Shown piece after piece: positions 19,641-29,590 of a stretch of DNA of 64,000 bases (the stretch's first letter is position 1; the number at the start of each line of letters is the position of its first letter). The translations under genes and the position numbers were made by a program. The stretch lies in contig SWJS01000004.1 of the NCBI GenBank assembly GCA_007556525.1, positions 62,001-126,000 of the forward strand. The letters run 5' to 3'. The notes under the pieces were generated by a model. It saw only the letters and a program-made list of their open reading frames with translations. It searched no databases and was not told where the DNA came from. Origin of the DNA: Lysobacteraceae bacterium CU05-9 (GTDB taxonomy: Bacteria; Pseudomonadota; Gammaproteobacteria; Xanthomonadales; Xanthomonadaceae).

Positions 19641-20933
19641 ATGAGTTTAGCCGCACGTCCCACTCCCGATGTGTTCACACCGTCGCAACTGAATGCTGCC
19701 GCAAAGGACTTGCTGGAAGGGGCTTTTGGCACGATTTGGGTCGAGGCGGAAATTTCATCATTCATGCGAGCGTCGTCGGGGCATCTGTATTTTTCGTTGA
19801 AAGATGAGCGTGCGCAGATCAAGTGCGCGATGTTCAAGTTCAAGGCATCGTCGTTGCGATTCGCACCCGCCAATGGCGTGAAAGTCCGCGCGCGTGGAAA
19901 GGTTTCGCTGTATGAGCCTCGCGGTGATTATCAAATGATCATCGAGGCGATGGAAGAAGCCGGTGAAGGTGATTTGCAGCGTGCGTTTGAGCTGTTGAAA
20001 GCCTCACTGGAAAAGGAAGGTCTCTTCGCCACCGACCGCAAAGTTTCATTGCCGAAAATGCCGTCACGCATTGCTGTCATCACTTCACCATCGGGCGCCG
20101 CAATTCGCGATGTGTTGAGCGTGCTGCGCCGTCGCTTTCCATTGACTGCCGTCGATGTCATTCCGGTGTTGGTACAAGGTGCGGGCTCGGTTGAGCAGAT
20201 CGTCCAGGCGTTGAAGGATGTCGATGCATCATCGCGTTATGACGTCGTGTTGCTCACGCGTGGAGGCGGTTCGTTGGAAGACTTATGGTCGTTCAACGAA
20301 GAGCCCGTCGTTCGCGCAGTCGCTGCGATGAACACACCGATTGTTGCGGCGATTGGTCATGAGACGGATTTTAGCTTGGCGGAGTTTGCCGCAGATTTGC
20401 GTGCACCAACGCCTTCCGCGGCTGCGGAGTTGTTGGTACCGGAGCGGCATGATTTGATCCGTCAGATCTCGGCGATTCGTTCGCGCATGAATGCGCAGTT
20501 CCGCCATGACTGGCAAGTGCGTGCGCAAGGACTGGATCGATTGTCGTTGCGGTTAAATGCGCAACATCCGCAGGCGCAGTTGAAGCAAATGGATGCGAAC
20601 TTCATTGCGTTGAAGGCACGCATGGAGCGCGTGATGGAACATCAGATGTCCGCGCGTGAGATGCAGTTGAGTGGTTTGGGTGTTGGGCGGATGGAACGTG
20701 TTTTGGCTTCGCAGATTGAGCGCAAGCAATTACGCTTGACCGGTTTGGCGCGCACATTGGCATCGGTGAATCCACTGCAGGTGCTTGAGCGTGGTTTCGC
20801 AGTGGTGCGTGATGAGCACAAGCATGTTGTGACATCAGCGTTGCAGGTGTCAGTCGGGGACGCAGTCCAGGTGCAACTGAAACAAGGCAATTTCGAGGCG
20901 GTTGTCGATCGTGTTGAACGGGAACAATCATGA
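19641..20933 (+). CDS. xseA: Exodeoxyribonuclease VII large subunit
   Basis: 430 residues from the ATG at 19641 ([18 protein letters not shown]); the in-frame codon at 19581 lies inside ispG and is rejected. Catalytic subunit of the single-strand-specific nuclease. The N-terminal OB fold ([44 protein letters not shown]) binds ssDNA. The catalytic domain contains [28 protein letters not shown] and [28 protein letters not shown], followed by a coiled-coil that binds the small subunit. No xseB is seen in this window. The TGA overlaps the next start (ATGA). Confidence 0.95.
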   Translation: MSLAARPTPDVFTPSQLNAAAKDLLEGAFGTIWVEAEISSFMRASSGHLYFSLKDERAQIKCAMFKFKASSLRFAPANGVKVRARGKVSLYEPRGDYQMIIEAMEEAGEGDLQRAFELLKASLEKEGLFATDRKVSLPKMPSRIAVITSPSGAAIRDVLSVLRRRFPLTAVDVIPVLVQGAGSVEQIVQALKDVDASSRYDVVLLTRGGGSLEDLWSFNEEPVVRAVAAMNTPIVAAIGHETDFSLAEFAADLRAPTPSAAAELLVPERHDLIRQISAIRSRMNAQFRHDWQVRAQGLDRLSLRLNAQHPQAQLKQMDANFIALKARMERVMEHQMSAREMQLSGLGVGRMERVLASQIERKQLRLTGLARTLASVNPLQVLERGFAVVRDEHKHVVTSALQVSVGDAVQVQLKQGNFEAVVDRVEREQS

Positions 20934-22351
20934 AAAATTATCCGATCTACATCGGCAACAAGCCGGTGATGACGAAACAGAAGCTCGACGTTTTCGATAA
21001 GTACACGACTGAGCGAGTTGCACGCGTGAGCTTGGCGTCGTCGCGTGAAGTTGAGAAAGCGATTGCATTAGCCGTTAGCGCGCGTGAGGCGATGGCGGCG
21101 ATGCCTGCGTATCAGCGAGCGGATATTCTGATGGCGTGTGTCGAGGCGTTTACCAAGCGTCGTGATGAACTTGCGGAATCGCTGTGCATTGAAGCGGGTA
21201 AGCCGATCAAGGATGCGCGCGTTGAAGCGGATCGATTGATCGATACGTTCCGCATTGCGGCAGGTGAAGCAACGCGCATCAATGGCGAACAAATCGAGAT
21301 GGCGGTGTCGCCGCGTGCCGTTGGATTGCGCGCGATGACGAAGCGAGTACCGTTGGGTGTTTTGAGTTTCATCACGCCATTCAACTTTCCATTGAATCTC
21401 GTTGCGCACAAAGTTGCACCGGCGATTGCCGCGGGTTGCCCTTTCATTCTCAAACCATCGGAAAGGACACCACTCGGCGCACTGATCATCGCCGACGTGT
21501 TGTCGAAGCTGGATTTGCCGAAGGGAGCGTTCAGTGTTTTGGCGTGTTCGATTGAAGACGCGCAGCCGTTGATTACGGATGACCGTATCGCGATGTTGAG
21601 CTTTACCGGTGGACAGGTTGGCTGGAAGTTGAAGTCGCAAGCGGGACATAAAGCGGTGACGTTGGAGCTCGGTGGCAATGCGGTTTGCATCGTGGATGAA
21701 GATCCCGGCGTGCCTTTGGATCATGTCGTTGATCGCTTGGCTTTCGGTGCGTATTACCAAAGCGGTCAAAGCTGCATCGCAGTGCAACGCATTCTCGTGC
21801 ATGACGCGATTTACGATTCGGTGAAGCGCAAGTTGAAGGCGAAGGTGAAAACCTTAAAGTCCGGCAACCCGCATTTTACGACGACGTTTGTCGGTCCGAT
21901 GATCGATGAGGACAATGCCATCCGCGTCGAAGAATGGGTGAATGAAGCGCGTAAGAAAGGCGCGAAAATCCTGGTTGGTGGTGAACGCAAGAAACAAATG
22001 TTGCCGGCGTATCTACTTGAAAACGTTCCCGATGATGCAAAGCTTGCGACGGAAGAAGTGTTTGGACCCGTTTGTTATCTCGAGCGCTACAGCGATTTCA
22101 AAGATGCGTTGAAGCGTGCGAATGACACGGCGTTTGGGTTGCAGGCGGGTGTTTTTACAGCGTCCATCAAGAATGCAATGAAGGCATGGGATGTCTTGGA
22201 AGTCGGTGGCGTCATTGTCGGTGACATTCCAAGTGTGCGTGTCGACAACATGCCATACGGCGGCGCGAAAGCATCGGGCATTGGATTGGAAGGCGTGAAG
22301 TATGCGATCAATGAAATGACGCGCCCTCGCCTGCTAATGATCAGGGACTGA
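20930..22351 (+). CDS. NAD(P)-dependent aldehyde dehydrogenase (lactaldehyde/glyceraldehyde-type)
   Basis: 473 residues, coupled to xseA by an ATGA overlap. Typical ALDH fold: FITPFNFPLNLVAHKVAPAIAAG, KPSERTPL, SFTGGQVGWKL, Glu in VTLELGGNA and catalytic Cys in YYQSGQSCIAVQR. The short nucleotide-binding region and the ending YGGAKASGIGLEGV..AINEMT resemble the lactaldehyde, phosphonoacetaldehyde and non-phosphorylating glyceraldehyde-3-phosphate dehydrogenase branch rather than the ALDH7 gene at 7.9 kb. The precise substrate is unknown. Confidence 0.85.
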   Translation: MKNYPIYIGNKPVMTKQKLDVFDKYTTERVARVSLASSREVEKAIALAVSAREAMAAMPAYQRADILMACVEAFTKRRDELAESLCIEAGKPIKDARVEADRLIDTFRIAAGEATRINGEQIEMAVSPRAVGLRAMTKRVPLGVLSFITPFNFPLNLVAHKVAPAIAAGCPFILKPSERTPLGALIIADVLSKLDLPKGAFSVLACSIEDAQPLITDDRIAMLSFTGGQVGWKLKSQAGHKAVTLELGGNAVCIVDEDPGVPLDHVVDRLAFGAYYQSGQSCIAVQRILVHDAIYDSVKRKLKAKVKTLKSGNPHFTTTFVGPMIDEDNAIRVEEWVNEARKKGAKILVGGERKKQMLPAYLLENVPDDAKLATEEVFGPVCYLERYSDFKDALKRANDTAFGLQAGVFTASIKNAMKAWDVLEVGGVIVGDIPSVRVDNMPYGGAKASGIGLEGVKYAINEMTRPRLLMIRD

Positions 22352-22352
22352 T

Positions 22353-22934
22353 TTGCAGACGCTGGTTCAACTCGAAACGTTCGAAGCGGAAATCAAGAAA
22401 AGCCGTTTCCTCGCATTGGCAGCTCCGGTCGATTCTCCTGAAGAAGCGCTGGCGTGGTTGAGCGAGCATCACCATGTGGACGCATCGCATCATTGTTGGG
22501 CGTATCGCATTGGGCAGCTGTATCGGTTCAATGATGACGGTGAACCGACGGGAAGCGCGGGGAAGCCGATTTTGGCGGCGATTGATGGGCAGGACTTGGA
22601 TCGCGTCGTTTGCGTGGTGATTCGCTGGTTTGGCGGGACCAAATTAGGGGTCGGTGGACTCGTCCGGGCATACGGCGGAACAGCGGCGCAGTGCTTGCGA
22701 AATGCGACGCACGCCCCCATCGTTATGATGACAACGCACCGTGTGCGCATCCCCTTTGATTCGACGGGAGCTGTGCATGCCCTGCTCGACCAAAATCACG
22801 CGACGAAGCTGTCCGAAAACTGGACGGAATCGGGACTCGAACTGGAGTTTGAGATTGCGGAGGGTGCGGTTGAATTCTTGCGCGATACACTTCGGGATGG
22901 CACCAGTGGTCGCATTTATTGGATGGACGAATGA
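22353..22934 (+). CDS. YigZ/IMPACT family protein
   Basis: 193 residues. The TTG at 22353 is taken as the start because it begins 1 bp after the aldehyde dehydrogenase stop and gives the usual family N-terminus (F..EIKKSRFLA). The UPF0029 signature is clear: HHCWAYRIG, FNDDGEPTGSAGKPIL, VVIRWFGGTKLGVGGLVRAYGG. A second ferredoxin-like domain follows. The bacterial protein is thought to bind nucleic acid or translation components, but its role is not settled. The stop overlaps the ABC exporter start. Confidence 0.9.
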   Translation: MQTLVQLETFEAEIKKSRFLALAAPVDSPEEALAWLSEHHHVDASHHCWAYRIGQLYRFNDDGEPTGSAGKPILAAIDGQDLDRVVCVVIRWFGGTKLGVGGLVRAYGGTAAQCLRNATHAPIVMMTTHRVRIPFDSTGAVHALLDQNHATKLSENWTESGLELEFEIAEGAVEFLRDTLRDGTSGRIYWMDE

Positions 22935-24688
22935 ACGAACCGAAACAACCGAAGTCTGCAGCATGGCGTCAACTGCAAGGTGCGTGGCCGCTGCTGAAGC
23001 GTCATAGCGGATTGTTGATTGGCTGGTTGGTTGCCCTGGCGGTTTCGAGTGGTGCGACGTTGACGTTCCCCGTCGCGATCCGTTACATGATCGACAACGG
23101 CTTCAATGCAACCGGTGGCGTCGGCATCAACACGGCGTTTGGTTTCATGATGTTGGTCTGCATCGTGCTGGCGTTGGCGACGGCTGTGCGATTTTTCTTC
23201 GTGTCGTTACTTGGCGAACGGGTCGTTGCAGATCTGCGCCAGGATTTGTATTCGCATTTGATCGGCATGGACTTGTCCTTCCATGATCGTCATCGCAGCG
23301 GTGATTTGATTTCGCGCTTGACCGCCGATGCGGAGTTACTGCGCAGCATGGTCGGTTCGACGATGTCGATTGCATTGCGTTCGACGGTGACGGTGCTTGG
23401 TAGTTTGATCTTGTTGTTCGTCACATCGCCTCGTTTGGCTACGATGGCGTTGATCGGGATTCCGCTGGCTGTGTTGCCGATTGTGTTCGGTGGTCGCAAG
23501 TTGTCTGCGATCAGCCGCAAGAGTCAGGATCGCATCGGAGATGCCAATGCCTTGGCTTCGGAAACGTTGTCCGGTGTGTCGACGGTGCAATCCAATGCCC
23601 GCGAAAATTACGAGCGCGGCCGCTATGGCGAGGCGATGGAGTCAGCAGTGACTACTGCCCGCAAACGCATTCGAACTCAGTCGTTGGTGACGGCGGTGGC
23701 GATGATGTTGATTTTTGGCTCGATTACGGGTGTTCTGTGGCTCGGCGCGACGGACGTCGTCGCAGGTCGCATGACGGCCGGTACGCTGGGTCAGTTTCTC
23801 ATGTACGCGATGATCGGCGGTGGTTCCGTTGGTGCGTTGGCGGAAGTTTGGAATGAAGTCCAGAAAGCCGGCGGTGGCATGAGCCGTATCAGCGAACTGC
23901 TCGACACCGACAATGCGATCGTCAATGAAACAGGCGAGACGTTGAATCCTGCGCAAGGCAACATTCGCTTCGAACATGTACGCTTCGAATATCCGAACCG
24001 TCCGGATGCACCTGCAATTACGGACTTTACCTTGCATGTGCAACCTGGTCAGCGCGTTGCGTTGGTCGGCCCATCCGGCGCCGGTAAGTCGACGGTGTTG
24101 AATTTGCTGTTGCGCTTCTATGATCCGTCGCAAGGTCACATCACTTTGGATGGCATCGACATCAAGGATTTGAAGCTCAGCAACCTGCGCGAAAACATCG
24201 CATTGGTCCCGCAATCGCCGACTCTGTTTGCAACCAGCGTTCTCGACAATATCCGCTACGGTCGATTAGATGCTTCTGATGAGGAAGTCATCGAAGCCGC
24301 ACGTGCTGCGAACGCGTTGGAGTTCATTGAGAAGTTGCCGGAAGGTTTCAAAACCGAACTCGGTGAGCGTGGTGCGCGCTTGTCCGGTGGTCAGCAGCAG
24401 CGGATTGCGATTGCCCGTGCACTGTTGAAGAATGCGCCGATTTTGTTGTTGGATGAAGCGACGTCTGCGTTGGACGCTCAGAGTGAGCATCAAGTGCAAG
24501 CGGCATTGGAAACGTTGATGCAAGGTAGGACTTCGTTGGTCATCGCTCACCGACTCGCAACCGTACGGCAAGCCGACCGCATCATCGTGATGGAGAACGG
24601 CGCGATCGAATCTGAAGGCACGCACGAGTCGTTGCTAGCCGAGCAAGGCTTGTATGCCGAGCTCGCCAAGCTTCAATTCATTGACTGA
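22931..24688 (+). CDS. ABC exporter half-transporter (MsbA/lipid-multidrug type)
   Basis: 585 residues from the ATG at 22931, which overlaps the yigZ stop (ATGA). The first ~320 residues are the six-helix exporter domain (GLLIGWLVALAVSSGATLTFPVAIRYMIDNGF; coupling helix DRIGDANALASETLSGVSTVQSNARE). The C-terminal ATPase has Walker A GPSGAGKST, Q-loop VPQSPTLF, signature LSGGQQQR, Walker B ILLLDEATSALD and H-switch AHR. It should dimerise in the inner membrane and export a lipid or hydrophobic compound. No linked lpxK, so it is unlikely to be the main MsbA. Confidence 0.92.
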   Translation: MNEPKQPKSAAWRQLQGAWPLLKRHSGLLIGWLVALAVSSGATLTFPVAIRYMIDNGFNATGGVGINTAFGFMMLVCIVLALATAVRFFFVSLLGERVVADLRQDLYSHLIGMDLSFHDRHRSGDLISRLTADAELLRSMVGSTMSIALRSTVTVLGSLILLFVTSPRLATMALIGIPLAVLPIVFGGRKLSAISRKSQDRIGDANALASETLSGVSTVQSNARENYERGRYGEAMESAVTTARKRIRTQSLVTAVAMMLIFGSITGVLWLGATDVVAGRMTAGTLGQFLMYAMIGGGSVGALAEVWNEVQKAGGGMSRISELLDTDNAIVNETGETLNPAQGNIRFEHVRFEYPNRPDAPAITDFTLHVQPGQRVALVGPSGAGKSTVLNLLLRFYDPSQGHITLDGIDIKDLKLSNLRENIALVPQSPTLFATSVLDNIRYGRLDASDEEVIEAARAANALEFIEKLPEGFKTELGERGARLSGGQQQRIAIARALLKNAPILLLDEATSALDAQSEHQVQAALETLMQGRTSLVIAHRLATVRQADRIIVMENGAIESEGTHESLLAEQGLYAELAKLQFID

Positions 24689-24693
24689 CGCGG

Positions 24694-25452
24694 TTACATC
24701 ACCAAACGGTGCAACAGCTTGCCGACATTCGCGGTGGTCGATTGAACGACCGCAACGATCTCTTCCATCGTGATGATTTCGTCTTCGACGGGGCCTGCAC
24801 CAGCCGCCCAGTTCGCAACGATCGCCAAGCACGCGTATTCAAGCCCTAATTCACGCGCAATCGCCGCCTCAGGCATTCCTGTCATTCCGACCAGGTCGCA
24901 CCCGTCGCGCTTCATACGCGCGATTTCTGCGCGCGTTTCCAGGCGAGGACCCTGCGTCGCACCGTAAACACCACCATCCACAATCGGCACGCCCGTTTCA
25001 CCTGCAGCCGTCAACACCGCCGAACGGAGCGCGCCATCATACGGCTCACCAAAATCCACGTGAATCACTTCACTTCCCGGCTCTTCGCTGATCGTCGAAA
25101 TACGACCCCAGGTGTAATCAATCAGATCGTTCGGACAACCGAGCACGCCGGGACCGAAACGCTCGGTAATGCCACCCACGGTATTCAACGCCAAAACACG
25201 CTTCGCACCCACCGCTTGCAACGCAGCGAGATTCGCACGGTAATTGATCATGTGCGGAGGAACAGAGTGACCTTCGCCGTGGCGTGCCATGAACGCAATC
25301 CGCGGACCGCCCTCACCCAGCCGACCAATGCGAACTGCGCCCGATGGATCGCCATAAGGCGTCACCGGCAACTCCGTCGTCACATCCGTCAAATCACCCA
25401 AGCTGTAAATGCCCGTGCCGCCGATGACGGCCAATACGATTTCATCACTCAT
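24694..25452 (-). CDS. S-methyl-5'-thioinosine phosphorylase (MTAP/PNP family)
   Basis: 252 residues from the ATG at 25452, which overlaps the hpt stop (ATGA). Cytoplasmic phosphorolysis of a thio-nucleoside to free base and 5-methylthioribose-1-phosphate in methionine/polyamine salvage. Motifs: VIGGTGIYSL phosphate loop, ARHGEGHSVPPHMINYRAN, GVYGATQGPRLETRAEI, GMTGMPEAAIARELGLEYACLAIVANWAAG. In adenosine-specific MTAPs an Asp follows the ANxAAG-region pattern; its absence and the hpt-nagZ neighbourhood resemble the Pseudomonas enzyme acting on methylthioinosine. The released hypoxanthine would be recycled by the next gene product. Confidence 0.85.
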   Translation of the reverse strand: MSDEIVLAVIGGTGIYSLGDLTDVTTELPVTPYGDPSGAVRIGRLGEGGPRIAFMARHGEGHSVPPHMINYRANLAALQAVGAKRVLALNTVGGITERFGPGVLGCPNDLIDYTWGRISTISEEPGSEVIHVDFGEPYDGALRSAVLTAAGETGVPIVDGGVYGATQGPRLETRAEIARMKRDGCDLVGMTGMPEAAIARELGLEYACLAIVANWAAGAGPVEDEIITMEEIVAVVQSTTANVGKLLHRLVM

Positions 25453-26009
25453 AGTTTCAACGCCCAAATGTCCGGCAAGTTACGGCCTTGCTCGTAATAA
25501 TCCATGCCAAAACCAAACACATACCGATCCGGCACTTCTACTGCGACATAGTCTGCGGTCAAGCCAGGAATCGCACGGTCGTGTTGCTTCACCGACAGCG
25601 CGGCAATCCGAACATCCTTCGCACCTTGCTCCAGACACCAATCCCGAATCGCCGCCAACGTCAGACCTTCATCGAGAATGTCATCGGTCAACAACACGCG
25701 ACGACCTTCGAGTTTCGATGTTGGCTTGGCTTTCCATACCAACTCATGACCACGCGTATCACCCTGATAACGCGTCGCGTGCGCGTAATCGAATTTCACG
25801 TCGAGACCTTCATCGCCAATCGCCATCGACAGGAACGCCGCAAACGGCAACCCACCATGCAATACGGTCATCATCACCGGCACGTCATCGCCATAGTCGC
25901 TTGCGATCTCTCGTGCAATGCGCGAGATACCATCATGGATGGTGTCACGGTCGACGACGATTTCAGAATTCGCCAAAGCTTCCTTGATCGGATGTTCGTT
26001 ACTGCTCAT
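25449..26009 (-). CDS. hpt: Hypoxanthine-guanine phosphoribosyltransferase
   Basis: 186 residues. Transfers phosphoribosyl from PRPP to hypoxanthine or guanine to give IMP or GMP. Type I PRTase features: VLHGGLPFAAFL, DYAHATRYQGDTRG flexible loop, PRPP-binding LLTDDILDEGLTL, and hood region VEVPDRYVFGFGMDY..QGRNLPDIWAL. It overlaps nagZ upstream and the phosphorylase downstream by 4 bp each, forming a tight unit. Its pairing with the phosphorylase suggests joint purine salvage from methylthio-nucleosides. Confidence 0.93.
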   Translation of the reverse strand: MSSNEHPIKEALANSEIVVDRDTIHDGISRIAREIASDYGDDVPVMMTVLHGGLPFAAFLSMAIGDEGLDVKFDYAHATRYQGDTRGHELVWKAKPTSKLEGRRVLLTDDILDEGLTLAAIRDWCLEQGAKDVRIAALSVKQHDRAIPGLTADYVAVEVPDRYVFGFGMDYYEQGRNLPDIWALKL

Positions 26010-26983
26010 GCGAGAGCCTCCACATTACGGCGGGTTTGCACGTAGCGATCCGAACCGCTCAACGCTTCCCAGGATTCCTGGCCGTCCTTGATCAAGGATG
26101 CCAAAACATTTTTTTGCATTTCACGACCTTGCATCGCCTCGAGTGATTCTTCCACCAACTCAGGATGGCACACGAGCACCACATCGCAGCCCGCATCCAG
26201 ATGCGCATGGATCCGCGAACCGACACCACCAACGGAGTTCGCCGCGGCCATGCCGATATCATCCGAGAAAATCACGCCCTTAAATCCAAGCTCACCACGC
26301 AAGATTTCTTGAATCCAAACCTTGCTGTAGCCAGCCGGATCTTCCGACACCTGCGGATAAATCACGTGCGCCATCATCACAGCGTCCGCACCTTCATTGA
26401 TCGCGGCAACGAACGGCACCAAGTCCAACTCACGGATCTCCGTCAGCGAGCGCGGATCAATCGCGGTATCAAAGTGCGTATCCGCAAGCACGGAACCATG
26501 TCCCGGGAAGTGCTTAATCGTCGCACCCATGCCCGCATCATGGAGCCCTGCAATGTACGACACGCCATAACGCGCAACCGTTTCAGGATGCGGCGAAAAC
26601 GCACGGTTCCCAATCGCCAAGTTCCCGCGACCCAAATCCAACACCGGTGCGAAACTCAAGTCCATTCCGAGAGCGCGAATCTCCGATGCCATCAACCATG
26701 CATGTTCACGCGCACTGTCGAGATCATCGCGCGAGGCGAACACTTCCAACGGCGGCAATGCACTGAAGCCTTCGCGGAAACGTTGCACGCGACCACCTTC
26801 CTGATCAACGCAAATCAATTGCGGGTTGCGTGCAGCTTCTCGAATCGAACGCGTCAACGCAATGACCTGATCCCGCGAAGCGAAATTGCGCGCGAACAAA
26901 ATCACGCCACCACACGCCTCGTGCTGCAACCATTCGCGTTCGTTGTCTGCCAGCTCAGTGCCGGCGATGCCGATAATCAGCAT
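26006..26983 (-). CDS. nagZ: Beta-N-acetylglucosaminidase (GH3)
   Basis: 325 residues. Cytoplasmic enzyme of cell-wall recycling that removes GlcNAc from anhydro-muropeptides, so it can influence beta-lactamase induction where AmpR exists. GH3 motifs: GVILFARNF, CVDQEGGRVQRF, FAPVLDLGRGN, KHFPGHGSVLADTHFD (contains the catalytic loop Asp/His pair) and nucleophile Asp in VIFSDDIGMAAA. No signal peptide, as expected. It is 3 bp downstream of the CYTH gene and overlaps hpt by 4 bp. Confidence 0.95.
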   Translation of the reverse strand: MLIIGIAGTELADNEREWLQHEACGGVILFARNFASRDQVIALTRSIREAARNPQLICVDQEGGRVQRFREGFSALPPLEVFASRDDLDSAREHAWLMASEIRALGMDLSFAPVLDLGRGNLAIGNRAFSPHPETVARYGVSYIAGLHDAGMGATIKHFPGHGSVLADTHFDTAIDPRSLTEIRELDLVPFVAAINEGADAVMMAHVIYPQVSEDPAGYSKVWIQEILRGELGFKGVIFSDDIGMAAANSVGGVGSRIHAHLDAGCDVVLVCHPELVEESLEAMQGREMQKNVLASLIKDGQESWEALSGSDRYVQTRRNVEALA

Positions 26984-26986
26984 GAA

Positions 26987-27496
26987 TTACAGTTCCTTCT
27001 CTGCAGCCGACCAATCCTTGTAGGGATAGTCCGCCAAGCTGAAATTGTAAAAACGAATCTCATCCGTCACTTCCCTGCCCGCCCAGGACGGCATCTCGAC
27101 GACATGGTCAGCGGACGGCAACTCAATCTCCGCGACGATCAATCCCGCGTTATCACCGGCGAACTCATCGACTTCCCATTTCAGACCGTTACCAGCAGGA
27201 ATGATGTGACGGGTTTTTTCGATCAAACCACCGACCGCAAGCGAGAGCAACGCATGCGCGTCTGCAACGGGAATGTCGTATTCAAATTCCTGACGCTCAA
27301 CGCCGCGCTCACCGGACTTGATGTTCAACTTGGCCACGTCGCCCTCAATGCGCGCGCGGATCGAAGTTTTCATCGCGCCGGATTCAACCGCCTGCAAATC
27401 ATTCAAATAACCTTGCGCCATGACGATCGATTCACTCACGGCAGAGCGCCACGAATCATCCACAACCAGATACTTGCGTTCGATTTCGGTGGCCAT
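26987..27496 (-). CDS. CYTH-domain triphosphatase
   Basis: 169 residues. The N-terminus MATEIERKYLV has the ExExK signature of CYTH proteins (triphosphate tunnel enzymes). Further tunnel residues fall in SIRARIEG, KLNIKSG.ERQEFEYDIP, KTRHIIPAGNGLKWEVDEF and LIVAEIELPS. Small bacterial members are mostly inorganic triphosphatases or have unknown roles, while a few are class IV adenylate cyclases; the substrate is not decided here. The start overlaps the rlmD stop by one base (TAATG). Confidence 0.85.
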   Translation of the reverse strand: MATEIERKYLVVDDSWRSAVSESIVMAQGYLNDLQAVESGAMKTSIRARIEGDVAKLNIKSGERGVERQEFEYDIPVADAHALLSLAVGGLIEKTRHIIPAGNGLKWEVDEFAGDNAGLIVAEIELPSADHVVEMPSWAGREVTDEIRFYNFSLADYPYKDWSAAEKEL

Positions 27497-28812
27497 TATT
27501 TTTTCTCAAACATCGCAATGGATTCAACGTGACCGGTATGCGGGAACATGTCCATGACGCCGGCAGACTTCAAAACCCAACCCCGCTCATTCACGAGATA
27601 ACCCGCATCACGCGCCAACGACGCCGGATGACAGCTGACATAAACGATGCGATCAAACTGATCGAGGTTCAATTGCGTCAAGCAAAAATCAGCACCCGAC
27701 CGTGGCGGATCCAGCAACAACTTATTGAAGCGTTCCTTCATCCACGGATGATGCGACATGTCCGAAGCCAAATCCGCTACATGGAACTGCGCATTCGGCA
27801 AATTATTACGCGCCGCATTATCGCGACCACCTTGCACCAACACCGCGTCACCTTCAACGCCAACCACTTCGCGCACGCGGCGCGCCAACGGCAAGGTGAA
27901 ATTACCGAGACCACAGAACAAATCGAGCACGCGATCTTCCGGCTGCACGTCGAGCATTGCCAACGCCTTGTCGATCATCTCTTGGTTCAAGCGCGCGTTG
28001 ACCTGGATGAAGTCCAATGGCTTGAATGTCAACGAAACATCGTAAGCCGGCAGATCGAAACTCAAATCAGTCTCGGCTGGGTACAACGCATTCACCGAGG
28101 TCGGACCTGCAGGCTGCAAAAACACGGCAACGCCACGTTCCTTCGCAAACGAAGTCCAAGCATCACGATCCGCAACCGACAACGGATTCAAATGACGCAC
28201 CGTCAACGCAATCGCACGATCACCCGCACAAAATTCCACCTGCGGAACATCACGTCGACCTTCGAGTGAATCAATCAAAGTTTTCAGCGGTTGAATCAAA
28301 TCCGAGATCGCCGGCAGCACCGTGTAACAAACATCGATGTCCGCCACGAAACGTGGATCAACTTCGCGGAAGCCGACTAACGTCTTGTCCTTTTTCTCAA
28401 CACGACGCACGGAGAAACGGCCCTTGCGACGATAACCCCAACTCTGCGCAGTCAACGGCGCCAAACGTTCCAAAGGCTCAACGTGACCGATGCGGGTCAG
28501 GTTATCGAACAAGACATTTTGCTTAGCCAAAATCTGCTGGGACTCTTCCAGATGCTGCAACGTACAACCGGAGCAGACACCGAAATGCGGACAACGTGGC
28601 TCGACACGATGCTCCGACGCTTCCAACACCTCAACGCAACGCGCCTCGTCGAAGTTACGGTTACGTCCCGTTTGCGACGCCATCACGACTTCACCGGGCA
28701 ACGCACCCGACACAAATACCGCCTTGCCATCTTCGCGACGTGCAACACCCTTGCCGTCGTGAGTCATTCCCGTGATTTCTGCCCGAAACGGCGTTTGATC
28801 AATGCGTGCCAA
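27496..28812 (-). CDS. rlmD: 23S rRNA (uracil-1939-C5)-methyltransferase
   Basis: 438 residues; TTG start at 28812 taken from the open frame. SAM-dependent m5U methylation of 23S rRNA. N-terminal TRAM domain (about 10-65: EITGMTHDGKGVARREDGKAVFV), then [4Fe-4S] Cys set in CPHFGVCSGCTLQHL, Rossmann methyltransferase with DLFCGLGNFTLPLA and DPPRSG, and the catalytic Cys in IVYVSCHPASLARD. Length and motif order are normal for RlmD. A 31-bp gap separates it from recO, and it is one base into the CYTH gene downstream. Confidence 0.94.
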   Translation of the reverse strand: MARIDQTPFRAEITGMTHDGKGVARREDGKAVFVSGALPGEVVMASQTGRNRNFDEARCVEVLEASEHRVEPRCPHFGVCSGCTLQHLEESQQILAKQNVLFDNLTRIGHVEPLERLAPLTAQSWGYRRKGRFSVRRVEKKDKTLVGFREVDPRFVADIDVCYTVLPAISDLIQPLKTLIDSLEGRRDVPQVEFCAGDRAIALTVRHLNPLSVADRDAWTSFAKERGVAVFLQPAGPTSVNALYPAETDLSFDLPAYDVSLTFKPLDFIQVNARLNQEMIDKALAMLDVQPEDRVLDLFCGLGNFTLPLARRVREVVGVEGDAVLVQGGRDNAARNNLPNAQFHVADLASDMSHHPWMKERFNKLLLDPPRSGADFCLTQLNLDQFDRIVYVSCHPASLARDAGYLVNERGWVLKSAGVMDMFPHTGHVESIAMFEKK

Positions 28813-28843
28813 AACCCATAAAACCTTGCAAATTCAATGGCTT

Positions 28844-29590
28844 CTATTGTCGCACAGCCGCACGCGCCCGACTGACCGCCATCACACGCATCATGTCCCA
28901 CGACTTCAGCCCACGCGCACCCAAATGATGCTGTAACAAAACACGCATCGGCACCCGCAAACTCGTCAAATCGTCCAACGATGGCATCTGATCCGAGGCT
29001 AACGCCAGCAACGCACGTCCCGAAGGCGTAAACGCACGCTCGGACGCATCGCGCTCACTCAACACTTTCACTGGCCCCTGCTCTGCATCAACGAGATACC
29101 GCGCCGCCGGATCCAACTCCACGCCATCACGATCCAAATGCCAAGAGAATCCAACACCGACGGCATCGAGCAAGTCACGCTCGAAACGCCGCAAGGTCCA
29201 GGCTAGATTTTCGGAAGGATCGGCAATGCGCGAACGCGTCTGCGAATACGCAAGAAACAAATCGCCCTGCGCATCACCACGCGGCGCCAACCGCATCGTA
29301 AGTTCATTCAAATAAAACCCACACAACAACGCATCACCACTCAACCGTGGCGCGATGTCGACCGCCTCGGCTTGAATCAACCGCGCCATCTCACCGCGCT
29401 GATCGAGATCCACACGCAGGAATTGCAGGGGCTGCAACGCCGCTTTCAAGACCTGTTTTTTGGGACCGGTTACGCCACGCGCAACAACGCCAACACGACC
29501 ATGATTGGCCGTCAGCATTTCCACCAATAAGCTACTTTCCCGCCAAGGCCGCGCATGCAAAACGAACGCGGGCTCATCGGTGATTTTCAT
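28844..29590 (-). CDS. recO: DNA repair protein RecO
   Basis: 248 residues. Acts with RecF and RecR to load RecA on SSB-coated DNA. The N-terminal OB fold is visible (EPAFVLHARPWRESSLLVEMLTANHGRVGVVARGV, then LQPLQFLRVDLD), followed by the helical domain with CGFYLNELTMRLAPRGD and LRRFERDLLDAVGVGF. The zinc-binding Cys set found in some RecO proteins is missing, as is usual in gammaproteobacteria. It overlaps the era stop by one base; era-recO is a conserved pair. Confidence 0.93.
   Translation of the reverse strand: MKITDEPAFVLHARPWRESSLLVEMLTANHGRVGVVARGVTGPKKQVLKAALQPLQFLRVDLDQRGEMARLIQAEAVDIAPRLSGDALLCGFYLNELTMRLAPRGDAQGDLFLAYSQTRSRIADPSENLAWTLRRFERDLLDAVGVGFSWHLDRDGVELDPAARYLVDAEQGPVKVLSERDASERAFTPSGRALLALASDQMPSLDDLTSLRVPMRVLLQHHLGARGLKSWDMMRVMAVSRARAAVRQ

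Noticed and set aside
22353-22934. yigZ as a pseudogene because it lacks an ATG near its start
   Set aside because: A TTG 1 bp after the upstream stop gives the full family N-terminus and the frame is intact.
26165-27532. 455-codon open frame opposite nagZ and the CYTH gene
   Set aside because: Runs across two real genes and their junction on the other strand; no domains.
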